Positions 29,502 through 39,167 of a stretch of 64,000 nucleotides of DNA are shown in pieces. The stretch covers positions 1-64,000 of the forward strand of contig JAERTD010000071.1 of the NCBI GenBank assembly GCA_016845175.1, read 5' to 3'. A program made the translations under genes and the position numbers. The notes beneath the pieces were generated by a model. It was not told where the DNA came from. It worked only from the letters and a program-made list of their open reading frames with translations, and did not search any database. This DNA is from Bacteroidota bacterium (lineage in GTDB: Bacteria; Bacteroidota; Bacteroidia; Bacteroidales; F082). The stretch's first letter is position 1, and each line of letters begins with the position of its first letter.

Positions 29502-29663
29502 ATTTCATTTTTTTCCTACGGTTTTATATCCTCAGTTCCTGAGGCTTTCGCTGCAACTTATTTGAGATTGAAGGAGTCATATTATCAAATCATAATTTTT
29601 AGTTAATATTGTTAATGAATTGTTAAGCGTACGAATCCATTCTACAAACTAAATAACACAACA

Positions 29664-31976
29664 ATGAAAAAAGTTTTACTCTTAATCGTGGCGGTTGCCT
29701 TTGGTATATCCACCATGTATTCTCAAGTAAACCGTAATTGGGTTTTGCTTGAAATCGGAACTGGCACATGGTGCGGATATTGTCCGGGAGCAGCCATGGG
29801 AGCTGATGATCTTATTGCAGCCGGAGATCCGGTGGCCGTAATTGAAAACCACAATGGCGATGCATTTGCTCATACAGATTCAGACGCCAGAAACAGTTAT
29901 TATTCCATTTCTGGTTATCCAACAGCTCAGTTTGATGGGTCCTACGATCAGGTAGTGGGTGGTAGTGCCACACAAAGTATGTACAGTACCTATGAGCCTA
30001 TAGTCAGTACAAGGATTACCCAGCAAACAGACTACACCGTTGAAATATATGGAGATAATGTGGGTGACAACTATGATATTCTGGTAAGAATTACTCAGGT
30101 AGGATCATCAGGTGGTAGCGATATGAAGGTTCGCTTTTGCCTGACCGAATCTGAAATCGCCTATAACTGGCAAAACCAAAGTGAATTGAATTTTGTTAAC
30201 CGTTTGATGGCTCCAAACGCTGCAGGAACTTCCGTTACGTTAACCGGTCCTGGTTCTGTTGTGGATGTACCATTAACTTTTACTTTCAACAATTCCTGGA
30301 ATAATGCTCACTGCGAACTGGTTGCCTTTATCCAGGATGACGCCGGTAAAGAAAACCACCATTGTGAAAAAGTTTCCTTACTTAATCTTCAACCTTTAGT
30401 AGCTGAAGCCAGTTTTTCAGCCAGTGGTGATACCATTTGCCAAGGATCAACTGTCAATTACACCGATCTATCAAGTGGTGATATATTGACCTGGAACTGG
30501 ACATTTGAAGGTGGCACACCAGCTACTTCAACTGACCAGAACCCGAGTGTACTTTATAGCTCCACAGGTATTTTTGATGTTACACTGATTGTAGCTGATG
30601 CCAACACATCAGATACTTTAACCACAGAAGATTTAATTGAATCCATTATTGAGCCTGCTCAACCAACCACACCAACTGGTGAGACCACAGCATGTAATGG
30701 CAGCACCATTGAATATACAACTCAGGTTGTTCCTTATGCAGAATCCTATACATGGGAAGTTAACCCAACCGATGCCGGTAGTTTTATAGGTTCAAGCATT
30801 GTTGGAACTTTCGTAGCAGATGATAGCTGGACCGGAGATTATACAATTAGTGTATATGCAACAAACAACTGTGGTGTTGGGCTTTCTTCCAACGATCTCA
30901 GTTGCACACTTTACTATGCTCCACAGCCTTATCAGGTTTCAAACGGTGGTGGATATTGTGAGGGTGATCCTGGTTATGAAGTTACCCTGGATGGTTCAGA
31001 AATTGATGTTGATTATGAACTCTTCCTTGACGATGTTAGTACAGGAACCATTCTGGCAGGAACAGGCGGTGCACTTAGCTTTGGATTCCAAACAGATGAA
31101 GGTATTTATAACGTTGTAGGTTTTACCTCTACATGTGAAACAGATATGTATGGCGGATCTTATATTTACTTACTGGGTATGCCAGGAGATCCAACAACTC
31201 CAACAGGTCCGGACTTGGTGTGTAGTACAGAATCATCAGACTATACCACTGAAGATATCGAAGAAGCCACTGAAATCCTTTGGATACTCACACCTGCTGA
31301 AGCTGGTGAAGTAACATCCAGTGGAACCAGTGCTACCATTGATTGGGCTGCTGATTTTGGTGGTCTTGCCACTTTAAGTGTCCAGGGTTCTAACGATTGT
31401 GGTCTTGGTGCTGAATCAGATGCTTTGGAAATAACAGTAGATGTTGCTCCGGCACCAGTAACTGTTGGTCCTGATGAGGTTTGTAAGAACCACCAGGAAA
31501 TCTATTCTACCGAAGCAACCACAGGTAATATTTATACCTGGGAAGTTGTTGGTGGAGATATAGTTGATGGTACAGGCACCCATGAGATTACGGTTTTGTG
31601 GACCACTGTAGGTGCCGGTAGTGTACTGGTTACTGAATCCACTGCAGATGGCTGTATGGGTGTGGCAGAGATCTTGAATATAACCATTGATGATTGTTCT
31701 GCCATTGAAGACCAGTTTATCAGTGGTTTAATACTCTATCCAAATCCAGTGGGCAGCCAGCTCACACTTAGCTTTAATGCACAGCAGTCTATGTATTACG
31801 AGGTAGATATTTATAACCAAATGGGACAAGTGGTCTTGCATAAAGAAAGTAATGCTGTCACCGGACAACAGAGCAAACAGTTCGATGTAAGCGATTTAGC
31901 GGAAGGCTTGTACATTATTAGTGTTAGAACTAAGAACGCCGAACTATGGCGTGGTAAAATTGAGGTGAACAGATAA
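29664..31976 (+). CDS. Omp28-like thioredoxin-fold protein with PKD modules and T9SS sorting domain
   Basis: 770 residues. After a signal peptide (1-21) comes a thioredoxin-like domain with a CGYC motif at Cys37/Cys40 and a SGYPTAQFDG cis-proline segment, as in the Omp28-related family of Bacteroidota outer-membrane proteins. A PKD domain at about 250-330 and several Cys-paired Ig-like modules follow. The C-terminus (LYPNPVGSQLTLSF to the end) is a type A T9SS signal. A redox or disulfide role at the cell surface is possible from the CxxC, but not proven. The C-terminal two thirds match the preceding gene module by module. A bidirectional terminator follows. Confidence 0.86.
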   Translation: MKKVLLLIVAVAFGISTMYSQVNRNWVLLEIGTGTWCGYCPGAAMGADDLIAAGDPVAVIENHNGDAFAHTDSDARNSYYSISGYPTAQFDGSYDQVVGGSATQSMYSTYEPIVSTRITQQTDYTVEIYGDNVGDNYDILVRITQVGSSGGSDMKVRFCLTESEIAYNWQNQSELNFVNRLMAPNAAGTSVTLTGPGSVVDVPLTFTFNNSWNNAHCELVAFIQDDAGKENHHCEKVSLLNLQPLVAEASFSASGDTICQGSTVNYTDLSSGDILTWNWTFEGGTPATSTDQNPSVLYSSTGIFDVTLIVADANTSDTLTTEDLIESIIEPAQPTTPTGETTACNGSTIEYTTQVVPYAESYTWEVNPTDAGSFIGSSIVGTFVADDSWTGDYTISVYATNNCGVGLSSNDLSCTLYYAPQPYQVSNGGGYCEGDPGYEVTLDGSEIDVDYELFLDDVSTGTILAGTGGALSFGFQTDEGIYNVVGFTSTCETDMYGGSYIYLLGMPGDPTTPTGPDLVCSTESSDYTTEDIEEATEILWILTPAEAGEVTSSGTSATIDWAADFGGLATLSVQGSNDCGLGAESDALEITVDVAPAPVTVGPDEVCKNHQEIYSTEATTGNIYTWEVVGGDIVDGTGTHEITVLWTTVGAGSVLVTESTADGCMGVAEILNITIDDCSAIEDQFISGLILYPNPVGSQLTLSFNAQQSMYYEVDIYNQMGQVVLHKESNAVTGQQSKQFDVSDLAEGLYIISVRTKNAELWRGKIEVNR

Positions 31977-31993
31977 AACTGACTCAATAAATA

Positions 31994-32032
31994 AAAAAAG
32001 CCGGGGCGAATATTCGCCCCGGCTTTTTTTTT
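31994..32032. terminator. Bidirectional terminator between convergent genes
   Basis: A perfect 24-bp GC-rich palindrome at 32000-32023 is flanked by an A tract on the left and a T tract on the right. It can serve both the Omp28-like gene and the opposing RND efflux operon. Confidence 0.93.
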
Positions 32033-32047
32033 GAATATTGGATAGGC

Positions 32048-35000
32048 TTATTTTTTGGAGAATAAACGTCCCATTCCTAACTTGGCTGCATACAGTGCAT
32101 GATACATGGCAGGTACGATAACCAAGGTGAGGAAAGTGGCGAAGCTCAAGCCAAAAATAACTGTCCAACTCATGGCTCCCCAGAATACTGCATTATCACC
32201 CCCAAAGTAAATCCTTGGATCAAAATTATTAAGGAAGGATACGATATCAATATTCAGACCTACTGCCAGTGGCATCAATCCAAGAATGGTAGTTATCGCT
32301 GTTAGCAGTACAGGACGCAAACGGGTTTTTCCTGCTTCTACAATACAATCCCGACCTATATCCAGAGGCAGGTTTTCGTCATCCGGAATGCCCAGTTCTT
32401 TTTTCTTACGGGCTTTGGTCAAACCAATATAATCGATGAGTACAATGGCATTGTTTACCACAACTCCTGCCAAGGACACAATACCAATACCAGTCATAAT
32501 GACCACAAAGTCCATACTGAAAGTGGCCAGGCCACCAAATACACCAATAGTACTCAGTACCACACTAAACATAATGATTGCTGGTTTCACAAAGGAATTA
32601 AACTGAGACACCAGAATTATCATAATCAAAGCAAGCGCAATCATCAGGGCACTGACAAGGAAGGCCATGGATTCATCCTGTTCTTCCTGTTCCCCCGTAA
32701 AACTGTATTTATAACCAACTGGCATATCGAAATTACTCATAATCAATTTCAATTGTGAATTGATTTCATTGGCATTGTATCCGGGTAGAACATTGGAGAA
32801 TATGGTAATCACCCTTTTTCTGTCAATCCTTGAAATGGAACCATAGGTGGTACTGTAGGAAAAATCTGCCACAGCGGAAATCGGCACCTGTACTATTTTT
32901 CCAGTGGATACACTTCTGAAAGTGATGCGCTGATTGATTAGATCCGCAATATTGTGACGGTATGTATCATCCAGCTTCATTCGGATTTTATACTCGTTCT
33001 CCCCGTCTTTAAAATCAGAGATTTCCTTTCCAAATAAAGCCGTACGTATGGCATCACCCACCTGACCAGATGACAAACCATAACGCCTAAGTTTTTCACG
33101 ATCAATATTGATTAAAAGCTCAGGTTTTCCCACATCGAGGTCAATTTGCAACTCTTCAATACCAGCAATTTTTTGGGCATTGATAATGGATCGTATGGTG
33201 TCTGTGAGATGCAGGAGCTCATCGAACTCTTTTCCACTGATCTCAAGGTTAATGGGTTTTCCTGTTGGTGGTCCTTCGTTCTGCATTTCAACCAGTAAGG
33301 TAATACCAGGGTAGAAACCTACCATACTATCTGCCAACTGATCCATAATTGCTAAGGTGCTCTTACCATTTCTGAATTCAAAATCAACAAAGTTGATGGT
33401 AATAATCCCTTTGTTGGGCAAGCCTCCTCTTCCTGTAAATCCATCATCCTGACCAACTGCACCTTTCCCAACCACACTCAATACCGATTTAACCACATCC
33501 ATATTGGGTTCCAGTATTCGGTAAACCTTGGTTTCAAATTCTCGCATAACCGAATCGGTCACCTCAATATCTGTAGAGATGGGCAATTCAGCAATTACAT
33601 TGATCAATTTAGGCTCTGAGGAAGGGAAAAATTCCACCTTCGGATTGCTACCAAAATAAAACATCATGGTCATGATCATCATCAGAAATGAACCTAGAAT
33701 AAACAGGTAAGGGTTTACTCCTCTAAGGGCAAACTGGATAAATCTCAGATAGATATTCTCCAGCCAAACCAGACCTTTCTTCTGGAACCACATGGCCATC
33801 TTCGAAAGGAAGGCCAGGTTTAATAAACCAATAATGGCAAAAATTACCATTAAGGTTCCCAACCAGTTCACTCCTGCGGCATAAAACAAAAAGGCCACCA
33901 ATATCAGGATTACCATAGCAATTAGGCTTCTTCTAGGTTTTGGGAGAACCACATTGGCACCTTTCTTGAAAAAATCTGTAAACACCACCGGTATGATGAC
34001 CAAAGCAACAAATAGCGATGAGGCCAGGACGATGATCAGTGTGATGGGTAGATAGGACATAAATTCACCCATAATTGAATCCCAAAACACCAAAGGGAAA
34101 AAGGCTGCCAGTGTTGTAGCCGTAGATGAAATAATGGGTAAGGCTACCTCTCCGGTTGCCTGTTTGGCTGCCTCCAGCATGGGGTAGCCTTTGTGAACAA
34201 ACCGGAATATGTTTTCAGTAACTACAATGGCATTATCAACCAGCATGCCCAAGGCCAGAATCAAGGAAAACAAAACAATCATATTGATTCTATAGCCCAT
34301 CAATCCCATAATCATAAATGATAACAGCATGGACATGGGTATGGCAAAACCTACAAACAGTGAATTCCGTGTTCCCAGGAAGAGAAAAAGTACCAGAACC
34401 ACAAAAACGACTCCCAGGATAATGCTATTCCATAAATTATCCAGCTGCATATTAACCATATCCGATTGATCATTGGTAATGGTAATGGCCAGGGCCTCCG
34501 GAATAACATTATTGGTAACAGCATCATCCAGAATTTCAAAAACCTGATCAATGGTTGACAGCAGGTTCTCCCCACTTTTCTTTACTACCTGTAAAGAAAC
34601 CACCGGCTGATTACCCAGTCTGGCATAGCTGTCCCTTTCTTTAAATCCATAGATAATTTGTGCAATATCACGCATATATACAATATTGCCACCTTCTCTT
34701 TTGACAATGATATCTTCGATTTCTTTGGGATCTGTAAATTCACCAATCATCCGGATACTTCTTCTGATATTTCCCAGGCGGGCTTCACCACCTGAAATGG
34801 AAACATTCTCGTAAGCAATTGCTTCTTCCACATCCAGATAGCTAATTTCCATAGCCGCCATCTTAAAAGGATTCAGGTTGATGGTTACTTCCTTTTCAGT
34901 AATACCTGTAATATTCACTTTAGAGACTTCTTGAATGACTTCAAACTCATCCTTTAGGTCTTCAGCATAATCTTTCAACTCATTGATGGAAAAATCACCT

Positions 35001-35476
35001 GATAAGTTAACATTAACCACCGGAAACTCAGAAATGTCGATGTCCTCTACCATGGGGTCGTCCAATAAATCTGTGGGCAGGTCACGTTTACCTTTGTCCA
35101 CGGCATCTTTTACTTCCTGCAAGGCTACTTTTAAATCAACATTGGTTTGAAACTCTATGAAGATATTGGAAGCATCCTGACTGGAAAGTGAGGTCATTTT
35201 TTTGATTCCTTTTACCGATTCCAACTCTTTTTCAAGGGGACGGGTAATCAAATTCTCCATATCCACCGGTGGGTTTCCTGGATAAATGGTCTGAACCATC
35301 ACCGTTGGAATTTTTATCTCCGGAAACAATTCCTTGGGCATGGAAACATAGGAGTAGATTCCAAATAATATGGTTACTACGGTGATAAGATAAACCGTGT
35401 TTTTATTGTTCAGTGCCCAGGTGGACAACCAAAAACTCCGATCCACTTTTTTATCATTATTATCTATTGTATTCAT
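32048..35476 (-). CDS. RND-family efflux transporter, inner-membrane subunit
   Basis: 1142 residues, the size of AcrB/MexB-type pumps. The pattern is one N-terminal helix (TVYLITVVTILFGIYSYV), a large periplasmic loop, a helix bundle with GMLVDNAIVVTEN in TM4, a second periplasmic loop from about 600-880, and a second bundle ending near GMGRLF. In TM4 the second of the two acidic proton-relay positions is Asn (VDNA), as in many non-AcrB RND branches. It acts with the adaptor and TolC-like protein encoded upstream to pump compounds or lipids out. Substrate is unknown. Confidence 0.93.
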   Translation of the reverse strand: MNTIDNNDKKVDRSFWLSTWALNNKNTVYLITVVTILFGIYSYVSMPKELFPEIKIPTVMVQTIYPGNPPVDMENLITRPLEKELESVKGIKKMTSLSSQDASNIFIEFQTNVDLKVALQEVKDAVDKGKRDLPTDLLDDPMVEDIDISEFPVVNVNLSGDFSINELKDYAEDLKDEFEVIQEVSKVNITGITEKEVTINLNPFKMAAMEISYLDVEEAIAYENVSISGGEARLGNIRRSIRMIGEFTDPKEIEDIIVKREGGNIVYMRDIAQIIYGFKERDSYARLGNQPVVSLQVVKKSGENLLSTIDQVFEILDDAVTNNVIPEALAITITNDQSDMVNMQLDNLWNSIILGVVFVVLVLFLFLGTRNSLFVGFAIPMSMLLSFMIMGLMGYRINMIVLFSLILALGMLVDNAIVVTENIFRFVHKGYPMLEAAKQATGEVALPIISSTATTLAAFFPLVFWDSIMGEFMSYLPITLIIVLASSLFVALVIIPVVFTDFFKKGANVVLPKPRRSLIAMVILILVAFLFYAAGVNWLGTLMVIFAIIGLLNLAFLSKMAMWFQKKGLVWLENIYLRFIQFALRGVNPYLFILGSFLMMIMTMMFYFGSNPKVEFFPSSEPKLINVIAELPISTDIEVTDSVMREFETKVYRILEPNMDVVKSVLSVVGKGAVGQDDGFTGRGGLPNKGIITINFVDFEFRNGKSTLAIMDQLADSMVGFYPGITLLVEMQNEGPPTGKPINLEISGKEFDELLHLTDTIRSIINAQKIAGIEELQIDLDVGKPELLINIDREKLRRYGLSSGQVGDAIRTALFGKEISDFKDGENEYKIRMKLDDTYRHNIADLINQRITFRSVSTGKIVQVPISAVADFSYSTTYGSISRIDRKRVITIFSNVLPGYNANEINSQLKLIMSNFDMPVGYKYSFTGEQEEQDESMAFLVSALMIALALIMIILVSQFNSFVKPAIIMFSVVLSTIGVFGGLATFSMDFVVIMTGIGIVSLAGVVVNNAIVLIDYIGLTKARKKKELGIPDDENLPLDIGRDCIVEAGKTRLRPVLLTAITTILGLMPLAVGLNIDIVSFLNNFDPRIYFGGDNAVFWGAMSWTVIFGLSFATFLTLVIVPAMYHALYAAKLGMGRLFSKK

Positions 35477-35512
35477 TTTCTAGATCTTAAAGTTAATAGG
35501 TGAAGAAGTCAA

Positions 35513-36649
35513 TTAGCTAATAATCAAAGCCAGACCATCCGACACATTATTATAACCGGTTACGATAACCAAATCACCTTCTTCTAATCCAGAAAGGACT
35601 TCTGTTTTATCCTGGTGTGATATTCCCACCTGAATATACTTCTTCCTGGCGATCCAATCACCCTGATTTTCCACAGCAACATATACATAACTCCCTGTAA
35701 GATCTTCTCTAATCACAATACTAGGAACCACAATGGTGCCCTGTGAGTTGTAATCGTTAATGATGATATTGGCCAGCATATTGGGTTTTAGCTTGGCTTC
35801 CGGATTATCAATTTTCACCTGTAGAATAAATGTTCTGTTCTGCGGGTTAATTACATTACCCACTCTGTAAACAGGTTTATCCATTTTAATTTCAGGATAA
35901 GCAGGAAAATCAAGACTGACCATATCACCTTTACTTACTGAAGACAAATAGCTTTCCGAAAGCTTGGCGTTTACATAAAGGCTATTCAAATTCACCACCT
36001 GGAACAACTGCATGCCCGGCGAGGCCATTTCACCTTCTTTAAAGTATACTTCTTCCACAATACCATCAATTGGAGCTTTGATGATTGACATATCATACTG
36101 CGCCTGAAGGCTGTTTAATTTATTCTTCAGACTGGTGTAATTGGTTTCTGCTTCCAGATATTGTAACTCAGAACCAATGCTCTTAGACCATAAGTCCTTT
36201 TGTTTTTCGTATACCGTTTTTGCAAGTTTTAATTGTGTTTCTACCTCTTCAATATTTTTTTCTATCAAATTGGTATTGAGTTTGGCCATGACCTCGCCCC
36301 TTTTAACAGTCTGACCCTCTTTCGAATAGATGGAGACAATCTGACCATTGGTTTCAGGACTCACAAAGGCTTCATTGATACTTTCCAGTTCTCCTGAAGC
36401 TTTGAAATAATGCGAAAACTCTTGTTTTTGAGCGGCCTTTACCACTACGCGTATGCCATTTTTATTCTTTCCTGCAGTGGTGTCCAATAGCAGTTTTTTA
36501 GCCTCCAGATCTGCTAGTTTTAGCTCAATATCATGAATTTCACTCTTGTGCTCTGCGATTTTCTTATCGATGGCTTCTATGGTTTCCATCTGAGTACATG
36601 ATATCATCAATACACTGATGAATAATGTGATTATACTAATTTTTTTCAT
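35513..36649 (-). CDS. RND efflux periplasmic adaptor (membrane fusion protein), lipoprotein
   Basis: 378 residues. The signal peptide ends in LMISC, a lipobox with Cys18. A short N-terminal coiled coil (KKIAEHKSEIHDIELKLADLEAKK) precedes the lipoyl half-motif VSPETNGQIVSIYSKEGQTVKRGEV, an alpha-hairpin of about 60 residues, the second lipoyl half (IKAPIDGIVEEVY) and a beta-barrel domain, the order expected for HlyD/AcrA adaptors. It bridges the RND pump and the outer-membrane channel. It lies 33 bases after the tetR-type gene and 36 bases before the pump gene. Confidence 0.93.
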   Translation of the reverse strand: MKKISIITLFISVLMISCTQMETIEAIDKKIAEHKSEIHDIELKLADLEAKKLLLDTTAGKNKNGIRVVVKAAQKQEFSHYFKASGELESINEAFVSPETNGQIVSIYSKEGQTVKRGEVMAKLNTNLIEKNIEEVETQLKLAKTVYEKQKDLWSKSIGSELQYLEAETNYTSLKNKLNSLQAQYDMSIIKAPIDGIVEEVYFKEGEMASPGMQLFQVVNLNSLYVNAKLSESYLSSVSKGDMVSLDFPAYPEIKMDKPVYRVGNVINPQNRTFILQVKIDNPEAKLKPNMLANIIINDYNSQGTIVVPSIVIREDLTGSYVYVAVENQGDWIARKKYIQVGISHQDKTEVLSGLEEGDLVIVTGYNNVSDGLALIIS

Positions 36650-36682
36650 GTTGTAATTATTATCAATTGTCTTTGTAATGGT

Positions 36683-37306
36683 CTAGTTATATGCTTCAAA
36701 TAAGCGTTCAAAATTGTCGTTTAAGAACTTTCGGCCCTTCCCACTGACGATACCATACATATGGTATTTAAAGAATTCGGTGAAAAAATCTGCAGAAAGA
36801 ATATCTTCCATGGAGAAAATTCCTGAATCCATTATGCATTCTATCCTCACCAAATGAAGTCGGCTAATAAAATCTTCATTGATGCGGTTGCGGTATAGTC
36901 CTTCTTTCTTGCCTCTTTTGATGTTGTCTAACATCGTTTTTATAATCTTCTCATGTTTCCTTTTACGCAATTCCTCGAATACTGCCTTATAATACTTACG
37001 CAGATCAAACATAAAGGAGGGTTTATGGTCTTTTAGCATGCCCATTTGAATTCTGTAATAGCCAAATACAGCTTCAATGGCATTGCTTTGGTTTTTCATG
37101 GCTTCTTCGATTTCAGCATCTTTCTTGCTGAATTCCATTTCAACAACAGCTTTTACCAAATCCGATTTATCGTTGAAATACTGATAAAGCGTTTTTTTTG
37201 AGAAACCCAGTTCACGAGCAATATCATCCATGGTAATGCTTTTGATACCATAGGTTTGAAACAGCTGGCAGACCTTCTCTGTGATAAACTTAGTCTTTTC
37301 GTCCAT
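36683..37306 (-). CDS. TetR/AcrR-family transcriptional regulator
   Basis: 207 residues from ATG at 37306, one base after the tolC-type stop; the longer frame would overlap that gene and is rejected. The N-terminal HTH is typical (YGIKSITMDDIARELGFSKKTLYQYFNDKSDLV, residues about 20-52). The C-terminal ligand domain is all helical. It probably represses this efflux operon from within it, binding upstream of the tolC-type gene, and would be released by a pump substrate. No operator was identified with confidence. Confidence 0.9.
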   Translation of the reverse strand: MDEKTKFITEKVCQLFQTYGIKSITMDDIARELGFSKKTLYQYFNDKSDLVKAVVEMEFSKKDAEIEEAMKNQSNAIEAVFGYYRIQMGMLKDHKPSFMFDLRKYYKAVFEELRKRKHEKIIKTMLDNIKRGKKEGLYRNRINEDFISRLHLVRIECIMDSGIFSMEDILSADFFTEFFKYHMYGIVSGKGRKFLNDNFERLFEAYN

Positions 37307-37307
37307 T

Positions 37308-38654
37308 TTAGTCCTGTAGTTTGGTGAGTATTTGCTCCAGCTCTTGTCCTGCATAAAGCAGTTGGAGTGAGGCATTTATAAAATCGCTTTCAGCGGTTAG
37401 ATATTGGTTGTGTGTATTCAATATGTCGAGGCTTGAAGCCATACCGAGTACGTATTTTTCGGTTGTTTTCAAATAAATCTTTTCGGCCGTTTTACGGTTT
37501 TTGTCCTTGTTTTCATAAACACTGTAAGCATTGAGGTAATCGCTGCGAATGACACGGTAAGAAATATCCAATTGAGAAATCAGCTGCTGTTCCATTACCT
37601 CAACTTGCTCAAAGGCAATTTTCGCCTGCTTCATTTTTGCAGCACGTTCTCCACTCGACCAAATTGGCACGCTCATGGTAACACCAAATACCGAACTGGG
37701 ATACCATTTGCCTTCTGAGGAAAAGAAGTTCCAGGTTTCCCTTTGGGCCTGAGTTTGAATATTTACCATGGCTGAGAGGGTCGGCAGATATGACGCTTTT
37801 TCAAGCGACCACTGCAAATAGCTTAGTTCCTTTTGTTTAGAAAGTGAAACATAATCCACATGCTGGTTGTACAGGAAGTCTGTAGACATCAAGGGCGATA
37901 AGGAAACTTCCTCGATAAGGCCTTCCATCTTATCAGTTAATACCACACTGTCATTTTCATTCAACCCCAGGTAGAATTTCAAATAAGAATGGCTGATGTT
38001 TCTTTGGTTTTGAAAGTTAATTTTTGAAGCTTGCAGATCAGATACCAATAATTCCAATTGATCCACATCTACGTCTTCGGCAAAACCAGCCTGATAAACC
38101 TCTTTGGTTTCATTATACAGCTTGGTGGTAATAAATAAGGTAGAGTCAATGATCCGTAAACCTTCTTCTGTGGATAATACATTATAATAGGATTCAGCGA
38201 TACGTTGTTTAACTGCCATCTTATTCTTGAAGAAATCAACATTGGTTTTCTCCAGGTATTTTCTGGCAGCCTGAAGACCCACAATGTATTCACCGCTAAA
38301 CAGTAACTGGCTGGCGGATGCTCCCAATGAGGCATCGTATTTAGTTCCAAACTGGATCTCAACTGATTCTCCAGGTGTACCAGCGACTTCTCCCGGTAAG
38401 AGCACTGTTGGTCTGGCGATATTGTCATTATAACCTACCGAAGCGTTTATTTGGGGTAAACCGATGGCAGTGGATTCCTTTACTATTTGTTTGGCTGCTT
38501 CAATATCCTTTTCAGCAAGTATGATGTCATAATTATTTTCCATGGCAAATGTGGTGGCCTGATCCAGCGTCATATACCTTACATTTTGTGAGAAGCTTTG
38601 GAAGAAAGCTCCCAAAAGCAACACCAGGAGTAATGATGTATTCTTGATTTTCAT
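37308..38654 (-). CDS. TolC-family outer-membrane efflux channel protein
   Basis: 448 residues. A signal peptide (MKIKNTSLLLVLLLGAFFQSFSQ) is followed by two TolC/OEP repeats with long helices; YMTLDQATTFAMENNYDI and the repeat-like AESDFINASLQLLYAGQELEQIL are typical. It forms the outer-membrane exit duct for the RND pump. It is the first gene of a four-gene operon, with a TAnnTTTG box on the minus strand at 38692-38699. Confidence 0.92.
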   Translation of the reverse strand: MKIKNTSLLLVLLLGAFFQSFSQNVRYMTLDQATTFAMENNYDIILAEKDIEAAKQIVKESTAIGLPQINASVGYNDNIARPTVLLPGEVAGTPGESVEIQFGTKYDASLGASASQLLFSGEYIVGLQAARKYLEKTNVDFFKNKMAVKQRIAESYYNVLSTEEGLRIIDSTLFITTKLYNETKEVYQAGFAEDVDVDQLELLVSDLQASKINFQNQRNISHSYLKFYLGLNENDSVVLTDKMEGLIEEVSLSPLMSTDFLYNQHVDYVSLSKQKELSYLQWSLEKASYLPTLSAMVNIQTQAQRETWNFFSSEGKWYPSSVFGVTMSVPIWSSGERAAKMKQAKIAFEQVEVMEQQLISQLDISYRVIRSDYLNAYSVYENKDKNRKTAEKIYLKTTEKYVLGMASSLDILNTHNQYLTAESDFINASLQLLYAGQELEQILTKLQD

Positions 38655-38691
38655 TATGTATAGATTGTATGGTGATTAATAATTGTGGCGG

Positions 38692-38699
38692 CAAATATA
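38692..38699 (-). promoter_or_regulatory. TATATTTG -7 box before the efflux operon
   Basis: On the minus strand the sequence reads TATATTTG, 37 bases before the tolC-type start codon. It matches TAnnTTTG; no convincing -33 element was found. Confidence 0.45.
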
Positions 38700-38785
38700 G
38701 AAAAAAGATAAACCATGGAAACTATTTATATGTTAAGAGTTTCCTAATTTTTCTTAAATCCGTAAAGCACTGTTAATCTGCTGGT

Positions 38786-39091
38786 TTATTTGCAATCTTT
38801 TCTAAATAACCGGTCCCACAGGGAGCGTTTCCGGTTTTTATTTGCTTTTTTTTCTCTTTTTTTTGCGTCTTTCATCATCTGCTTGGCCTGATCCGACTGG
38901 CGATCGTTATGGGCTTTTATGGCCGCTTCTTTCTCCTTCTTGGACTCAGTTTCCATTTGTTTTTCCATTTTCTCTGCCTGACGCATGCCTGAACTCGAGC
39001 GCTTACCAAAAATGCATGATCCCATCATCAGGTTTAATGCGATCAGCGCCAGTAGAATGAAAAAATATCTTTTAATTTGCTGCATGAGCAT
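38786..39091 (-). CDS. Small basic lipoprotein, unknown function
   Basis: 101 residues (or 99 from a second ATG). The N-terminus is a lipoprotein signal with LMMGSC as lipobox, Cys26. The mature part is very rich in Lys, Glu and Arg and likely helical (EKQMETESKKEKEAAIK, KKREKKANKNRKR). No family recognised. It diverges from the next lipoprotein gene. Confidence 0.65.
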   Translation of the reverse strand: MLMQQIKRYFFILLALIALNLMMGSCIFGKRSSSGMRQAEKMEKQMETESKKEKEAAIKAHNDRQSDQAKQMMKDAKKREKKANKNRKRSLWDRLFRKDCK

Positions 39092-39167
39092 ACAAAGGTA
39101 ATGGGATTAAAGTTGTTATCATTTAGGATAACAGAATAAAATGAGATAAATTGCGTTAGCAAGCCAT

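Noticed and set aside
36683-37375. Longer TetR frame starting at 37375
   Set aside because: The extra 23 codons overlap the end of the tolC-type gene and lie outside the HTH domain; ATG at 37306 sits one base after that stop.
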